DNA of 64,000 nt. It comes from Mesotaenium endlicherianum (taxonomy: Eukaryota > Streptophyta > Zygnematophyceae > Zygnematales > Mesotaeniaceae). The translations under genes and the position numbers were made by a program. The number at the start of each line of letters is the position of its first letter. The stretch's first letter is position 1. The notes beneath the pieces were generated by a model. The model was not told the DNA's origin and made no database searches. It saw only the letters and a list, made by a program, of their open reading frames with translations. The DNA lies in the NCBI GenBank assembly GCA_009602735.1, contig WELA01007099.1:176069-240068 (forward strand), written 5' to 3'. Positions 59,080 to 64,000 of this stretch are shown one piece after another.

Positions 59080-60000
59080 CTAATGGAGGCACGCGAATGT
59101 GGCAATCAAGGGGCACGCATTACAATAAGGGCTTACAATCAACTTGAACTTGGGGCAAGCAAAGCTCAAGTTTGGAGGCAAGCACTTGGGGGGGAACCTT
59201 GCATAATTATTCAAATTTGTGACTTCAATTTGCTAGAAGTTTCACTAATTTTCCCAGCTTTGGTGTCATGTCACTACTATTACATAACTGCTTCATTTTG
59301 AACTGCTACCTCATGGCCTCAAAATTGACATTTCATTTTGGGTTGCTATTTGAATGTGTAGAGATTTGGGCGTTACTTCACCCGGGTTTCTGGAGGCAAC
59401 CACCCCTCCATGGACACTTAAAATTGATTACGAGTGGGGGCAAGCAAAGTTCGATTTACGTGGCGATCAAAAATGACTTCTAGTGGGGGCACGCAAAGTT
59501 TGGTTCTTGGGAGAACGCAAAGTGGACATCTGATGGAGGAATGCAAAGTTCGGGTTCGGGGGGCACACAAAATTGGCTTAAATTGGTGGGCACGCAAAGT
59601 TCGGTATTTTTGGGGGAACGCAAAGTGGATTTCTAGTTGGGGCACGCAAAGTCATGGTTTGGGGGCACGCAAAACTGGCTTCAAGTGGGGGGAACGCCAA
59701 ATCCGATTTCTGGGGGGACGCAAACTGGACTACTAGTCGCGTCACGCAAAGGTCGGGTTTGGGGGAACGCAAAACTGGCTTTAGATGGGGGGAACGCATA
59801 CTCCGGTTTTTGGAGGAACGCAAAGTTGACTGTAGCCGGGGCACGCAAAGTTCGGCTTGAGGAAACGCAAAACTGGCGTAAATGGGGGGAACGCAGACTC
59901 CGGTTTTTGGGGGAACGCAAAGTTGACTTTGGTCGGGGCACGCAAAGTTCGGGTTTGGGGGAACGCAAATTTGACCTTTTAAGCGGCATGCAAAATGCTG
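59080..60000. repeat. Degenerate tandem repeat with ~98-bp higher-order period
   Basis: From about 59490 to 59980 the sequence is built of ~24-26-bp units sharing the core GGGG(C/A)ACGCAAA. Four unit types alternate: one with GCACGCAAAGTTCGGGTTTGG, one with AACGCAAAACTGGCT, one with AACGCA-ACTCCGGTTTTTGG and one with AACGCAAAGTTGACT. The first type recurs near 59537, 59640, 59744, 59838 and 59936, a higher-order period of roughly 94-104 bp. More decayed units (GGGGCAAGCAAAG, GGGGCACGCATTAC) extend left to about 59080. Open frames cross the array on both strands but follow from the repeat. It ends about 350 bp before the uL4c start codon. Confidence 0.85.
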
Positions 60001-60352
60001 TTTTGAGGGCCACGCATTGTAAGCGCCAGCTGGGGGACCAGGCCTTCATGATAATGGTACACGGTTGAGAACTTTAGTCAGGCGTCGACCGTGCTGTTTG
60101 AACGGCATGTGAGCGGCGTTCACAGTTCGACGCTAAACGCAATAGAAAACCACCCTATTTGTGAGGTCAATGACACCCGCCGTGGCCGTCGATCTCATGA
60201 GAGCCATGGTACTTGCTAACCAGCCACATCCCAAACCATCACAAACGCCCATCGAACGCCTCCTTTCTGACGCTGCAGGCAAGGCAGAGGAAAGCAGAAA
60301 TAAGTGAGATAAGAGGTGAGCGCGAAATTAAAGGGCACCTTTGTAAGCAACC

Positions 60353-61297
60353 ATGGCGGTCTGCCTGACTGGTAGCTCCACAAGCGCACAGGCATTGGCC
60401 TCCTCTGTTACGAGTGCTGCGTTTTCTTCTCAGAGGACATCCTCTGTGAGTTCCGTTTCGTTTCAGGGTCTTAGGAGGGTAGAGAGGTGCACTGGGCGTG
60501 TACAGAGCAGAAATGTGGGATTGGCTTCTGTCGAAAGGGGGACCTCCAAGGTCACCATGGCCGTCAGTGTCCCTGTAGTGACCTTTGAGGGGGAGAAGGC
60601 AGGGGAGGCTGAGCTTGGTCTCAGGACAGCAAGGCCGGAAACGGCTAAGTCTGTGGTACACAGGGGAGTCATTACTGAGCTTCAGAATAGGCGTAGAGGA
60701 ACAGCTAGCACTCTTACTAGGTCAGAAGTCAGGGGTGGTGGGAGGAAGCCTTACAAGCAAAAGGGTTCAGGAAATGCTCGTCGTGGTTCTCAGAGAACAC
60801 CCCTGAGGCCCGGTGGAGGTGTGGTGTTCGGGCCCAAGCCTTGCGACTGGACAATTAAGATTAACAAGAAGGAGAAGCAGCTAGCCATTAGCACTGCCCT
60901 GCAGAGCGCATCTGTGAGCATGACAGTTGTGGAAGACCTAAATGAGAAGCTCAGCGAGCCTAAGACCAAGGTATTCGTAGAGGCCCTTGCTCGATGGGGA
61001 ATTGACTACAAGAAGGACTACGCCTTGCTCTTTACGACTGACTTGAGTGAGAATGTTTTCAGGGCTAGCAAGAACATTCAGAGGCTGAAGGTTATCACTC
61101 CCCGCACTCTTAACCTGTATGACATCCTAAGAGCAGACAAGCTTATAGTTACAAAGGACGGTTTGGAGTACCTTAATGATAGGTACCCTGAGGATGAGTA
61201 CCTGGAGGAAGAATTTGAGATGGAGGCTCCTCTAGATGTCGTAGAAGAGAGCTCGGAGGAGTCGGAGGAGTCGGAGGAAGAACCAGAGCAGTCGTGA
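60353..61297 (+). CDS. RPL4: Plastid 50S ribosomal protein uL4c, nuclear-encoded
   Basis: Core protein of the plastid large ribosomal subunit; its loop lines the peptide exit tunnel. Single exon, 314 codons. Residues 1 to about 62 are Ser/Thr/Arg-rich and poor in acids, fitting a chloroplast transit peptide (mature start near VPVVTFEGEKAG). The conserved core has VVHRGVITELQNRRRGTAST and the tunnel loop SEVRGGGRKPYKQKGSGNAR then SQRTPLRPGGGVVFGPKP, followed by KKEKQLAISTALQSAS and RTLNLYDILRADKLIVTKDG. The C-terminus has an acidic tail rich in Glu and Ser (about 275-314), as in plant plastid uL4. The start codon follows a long run with no in-frame upstream ATG that fits better. It converges with MED14. 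Confidence 0.95.
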   Translation: MAVCLTGSSTSAQALASSVTSAAFSSQRTSSVSSVSFQGLRRVERCTGRVQSRNVGLASVERGTSKVTMAVSVPVVTFEGEKAGEAELGLRTARPETAKSVVHRGVITELQNRRRGTASTLTRSEVRGGGRKPYKQKGSGNARRGSQRTPLRPGGGVVFGPKPCDWTIKINKKEKQLAISTALQSASVSMTVVEDLNEKLSEPKTKVFVEALARWGIDYKKDYALLFTTDLSENVFRASKNIQRLKVITPRTLNLYDILRADKLIVTKDGLEYLNDRYPEDEYLEEEFEMEAPLDVVEESSEESEESEEEPEQS

Positions 61298-62610
61298 AAG
61301 TAGCGTAATTCAGTGCGTGGTAGGTGGTAGAAGGTGTCCCGTCTATTTAGAATCCTGCTTTAAGAACATTGTTATCCACATTGGTGACTGTTGCACTTCA
61401 GCATATTCAGTGCCAATCTGGTGGTTGTATCTTCTGTGGCCCATATGGAAACTCTCTCAAAGATGAAACCCCTTTATATAGGTTTGAAACGCTGTAGGTT
61501 TCGTGTTCCGCATTTATTCTTCTTCCGTGAACCGTAGACTGGCCTCCCGCGTACATGTCAGTGGCAAGGGCCATTGCTGGAAGGATGCTCTTTACACATT
61601 TCCAAGGCCTTGCTGTACCGTCTATATTGTTGTTGTAAGTGCATTGTGATTGATAACGTGCAACCTGCAGTGGATGTGCTTAGCAGACAGTTTATTGGCA
61701 CTTGACTCCACCCACTGTGTCCTGCTCTGTCTTCAGCCGGGTGAATATGGCATGCAGATGACATAGCATGATGTGAAGCTTGATATATGGGCATCCTGGG
61801 CCTGGCTTCATGTCTGCTTCATGTTTTCCAATGACAAAAATGACTGAGCGCAGCTGCAAGTTTAGACTGCCGCAAACAAAGTTATGGAAGCCTGTACATG
61901 GAGCTTGTGAGGACATGATTGTCTGCCAAGAGTTGTTATTTGGTGTCGCCCTTGGGCTTTTGAATTACAGCTACTGCCATTTTAAGCAACTTTGTCCAGC
62001 CAACAGTTAACAAAGAAGCATCTCGACGATATAGAATGGGTCAACTTGATCCTTTAATTGCTTCATGTAACCTCTTACCGATTTGTAAATTGGTTCGCGT
62101 GACTTATTCTGAACTTTGTGCATCAGGCATAATCTTAAGCCCTGCGCGAGTAAGATTCTGCATAAACCTCCAATCAGAATAGCAAGGACATACTGGTTGA
62201 CGAAACCAAAAGACGAATGAGCAATTTATTGCAAGACAATTATGGAAGTCATTCTCAAGTGCTATGCAGACCTGGAATAGTGTAGGGTTACCATGCATGA
62301 GGAAAAGCTACGTGACAACATTATGGTTCTTGCATACTTAATTTTGAACGCTAAATACCTCGGCAGCAATAGGCTATGTGCCAGTACTGCAATGATGATC
62401 ATGCCGTCTACATGAACACCTTATCTTCCGTGACTTGCATCATCTGTAGCCGTGTGCCACAACTACATTTCCTACAAAGAACCTACCTCTGGATGTAGAC
62501 TCATCTGTACCACCATACACGAGCCCTCCACAAGGAAACGACGGCGGTAACCTATGTACATTGTGCTAGCCTTCTTCGTGCTGACCATTGAAATCAACGG
62601 CTGAACATCA
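61298..62610. other. Convergent flank between uL4c and MED14
   Basis: About 1.3 kb with no convincing gene. It should hold both 3' UTRs. Confidence 0.6.
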
Positions 62611-63714
62611 TCAGGGCAAGGGGTCATCTAAGAGAGTGAGGGAGACGTCCGGCACACTCGTTGCGCGCAGCGACGAATGCACCGCTGTCTGGATGGCATC
62701 CACGACCGCCCTCAGGCATCCTCCGCTGGGAGCCGCCGATGCTCCAACGATGTCGACGGCCTGCACTAGCCTGTCCTTGCACCTCTGCCAGTCCCTCTCG
62801 CTGGACCAGATGCTGCCGCTGCCGCTGCCATGGCTCTCCTCCACGCCCACCACTCTGATGCTGTGCTTGTCGGCAAAGGAGTACATCAGCCGCACGGCCA
62901 AGCAGTGAGGCAGCCAGCTGGCACCGGCACTGGCACCGGCACCGGCACCGGCGCTCCCGTGCTGGACATTGGGACCAGCGCCACCTGGCATGGCATCCGG
63001 GCTGCCACTGCTGCTTCCGTTGATCTGCTGCTTGGCCTCCTCCTCGAGCTCCGCTGGCAGCTTCTCCACGGTGACACACAGAGTGAACTCCACAGTCCCC
63101 GCCGCCTTGCTGTACTTCACGTCACCCCTGGTGCTCCCAGACGAGGCGCCGGCCGTAGTGGCAACTGCCCAGTGGCGCAGGCGGATGCCCAGCGCCTCCC
63201 GGTGCTCCAGGCACAGCTCCACCCGCGGCCGCGTGGCGTCTGTCATGGGCGGCGTCGCTGCCTCCCCCCCGCCCTCGCTCCCAAAGGCAGTCCCGCCCAG
63301 CAGGTGGACTGTTCCAACGGCAACGGCGGCAGGCACGGGCACAGGGCCGGGTGCGGGCACGGGCGCGGGCGGCGGCTGCTGGTCCCAGTCCTTGGCCATC
63401 ACGCTCAGAAACTCGCGCAGGACGGGGGGCGGCAGCATGTTGATGCTGAAGAAGGAGACGAGGCGCGAGACCTCGAAGGGCTCCGCCGCCACGTGGCGGT
63501 TGAAGAACTCCGTGAGGCGCTGCAGGTCGCGCGCACTCAGCTCCTCCTCCTCCTCCGCCTTGAGGGCACCCCCCGCGGCCGCGGCGGCCCCCTGGGGGCG
63601 ACCGCCGCCCTTGCGCACCAGCTGGCACTGCATGATGAGCTGGATGGAGTCCACGTTGCCGGCGCGGCGCTGCCGGTGCAGGCTCATCATGTACACCAGC
63701 GTTTGCCTGCGCAC
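62611..63714 (-). CDS. MED14: Mediator subunit 14 (MED14/SWP/RGR1), C-terminal exon
   Basis: MED14 is the backbone of Mediator, bridging the head, middle and tail modules at RNA polymerase II promoters. This is only the last coding exon, at least 360 codons. Upstream exons lie beyond the window, with a probable acceptor near 63706-63714. Plant MED14 motifs in order: LVYMMSLHRQRR, LQRLTEFFNRHVAAEPFEVS, RLVSFFSINMLPPPVLREFL, RPRVELCLEHREALGI, GDVKYSKAAGTVEFTLCV, WLPHCLAVRLMYSFADKHSI, EESHGSGSG and LRAVVDAIQTAVHSSL. Ala/Gly/Pro-rich insertions, including a GAGAGASAGA run, separate them. The protein ends with a stop at 62611-62613, close to the expected C-terminus. Confidence 0.9.
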   Translation of the reverse strand: MRRQTLVYMMSLHRQRRAGNVDSIQLIMQCQLVRKGGGRPQGAAAAAGGALKAEEEEELSARDLQRLTEFFNRHVAAEPFEVSRLVSFFSINMLPPPVLREFLSVMAKDWDQQPPPAPVPAPGPVPVPAAVAVGTVHLLGGTAFGSEGGGEAATPPMTDATRPRVELCLEHREALGIRLRHWAVATTAGASSGSTRGDVKYSKAAGTVEFTLCVTVEKLPAELEEEAKQQINGSSSGSPDAMPGGAGPNVQHGSAGAGAGASAGASWLPHCLAVRLMYSFADKHSIRVVGVEESHGSGSGSIWSSERDWQRCKDRLVQAVDIVGASAAPSGGCLRAVVDAIQTAVHSSLRATSVPDVSLTLLDDPLP

Positions 63715-63954
63715 TTAGGGAAGGACAACTGTCAGCCAGGAGAAGCGGGCAGGCTTCACCACTCCGACTGCTAGCCTGAAGCCGTCGGAGCCAGAGCGAC
63801 AGCGGGAGGGCAACACTTGGTAGCTCTCACTTCTTCCTGCTGCTGCTGCCCTAGCCCAAGCCCACAAGGCAGGCAGGCAGGCAGGCAGGCAGGCCACTGT
63901 AGCAGACTCAGACACAGACACGCGTGCGCGCACACACACACACACATACACACG

Positions 63955-63993
<39 letters not shown>

Positions 63994-64000
63994 GGAGGGA
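63715..64000 (-). other. MED14 intron (partial)
   Basis: Upstream of the MED14 exon on the minus strand, with CCT/AGGC repeats (about 63868-63892) and a compound microsatellite. No coding sequence is seen. The intron runs past the window edge. Confidence 0.6.
63930..63992. repeat. Compound (CA)n(GA)n microsatellite
   Basis: CA run with a few CG and TA interruptions followed by a GA run. It is the same compound type as 22266-22338 and lies in a MED14 intron. Confidence 0.95.

Noticed and set aside
59080-60000. CRISPR-like array
   Set aside because: Units are contiguous and degenerate with no constant repeat/unique spacer pattern, and the genome is eukaryotic.
59434-60068. Overlapping open frames of 70-143 codons on both strands across the 59-60 kb repeat
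   Set aside because: They arise from repeat units lacking stop codons; the peptides are repeat translations with no independent support.
62830-63774. A 314-codon + strand frame at the right end
   Set aside because: Shadow of the MED14 exon, which has clear family motifs on the minus strand.

Overview
The window is nuclear DNA of a green-lineage eukaryote, most likely a streptophyte (charophyte) alga. It carries spliced genes with GT-AG introns. Several products are plant-type: a ClpR4-like subunit of the plastid Clp protease, plastid ribosomal proteins bL12c and uL4c with N-terminal targeting extensions, a plant-type Mediator subunit 14, and a COBRA-family wall protein. The LTR elements have plant-style primer sites matching initiator tRNA-Met. 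The species cannot be fixed from the sequence.

Layout. 1-9.0 kb: gene-poor, with an imperfect tandem repeat, one weak orphan gene candidate, a truncated LTR (5279-5693) and a fragment of a second LTR family with a primer site at 7221-7235. 9.0-11.7 kb: 20S proteasome subunit alpha-5 (+, 9 exons). 12.8-13.3 kb: plastid bL12c (-, intronless), head to head with ClpR4 (+, 7 exons, 13966-18168). 19.5-29.2 kb: a GC-rich, repeat-rich multi-exon minus-strand gene, provisionally TRAPPC14/C7orf43-like. 30.3-35.0 kb: PIG-T, the GPI-transamidase subunit (+, 6 exons, one GC-AG intron). 36.6-40.0 kb: a COBRA-like gene (+, 10 exons). 40-43.4 kb: gene-poor, with a decayed gag/pol fragment. 43.4-55.3 kb: two convergent genes of unknown, transposon-like type. 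One of them is split by an 8.8-kb chromovirus (Ty3/gypsy) flanked by a 5-bp target duplication. The chromovirus has gag, pol with a chromodomain, and an unusual third ORF. 55.4-59.1 kb: AT-rich, no gene seen. 59.1-60.0 kb: degenerate tandem repeat with a higher-order period near 98 bp. 60.35-61.3 kb: plastid uL4c (+, intronless). 62.6-64.0 kb: C-terminal exon of MED14 (-), running off the window.

Functional links. Three genes (bL12c, ClpR4, uL4c) serve plastid protein synthesis and turnover. PIG-T attaches GPI anchors, and COBRA proteins next door are usually GPI-anchored. This pairing may be chance, but it is a real pathway link. The strongest candidates for something undescribed are the chromovirus third ORF (47030-48730), the Cys-rich transposase-like gene it interrupts, and the 98-bp higher-order repeat upstream of uL4c. 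Exon borders were read by eye from splice signals, phase and family conservation.
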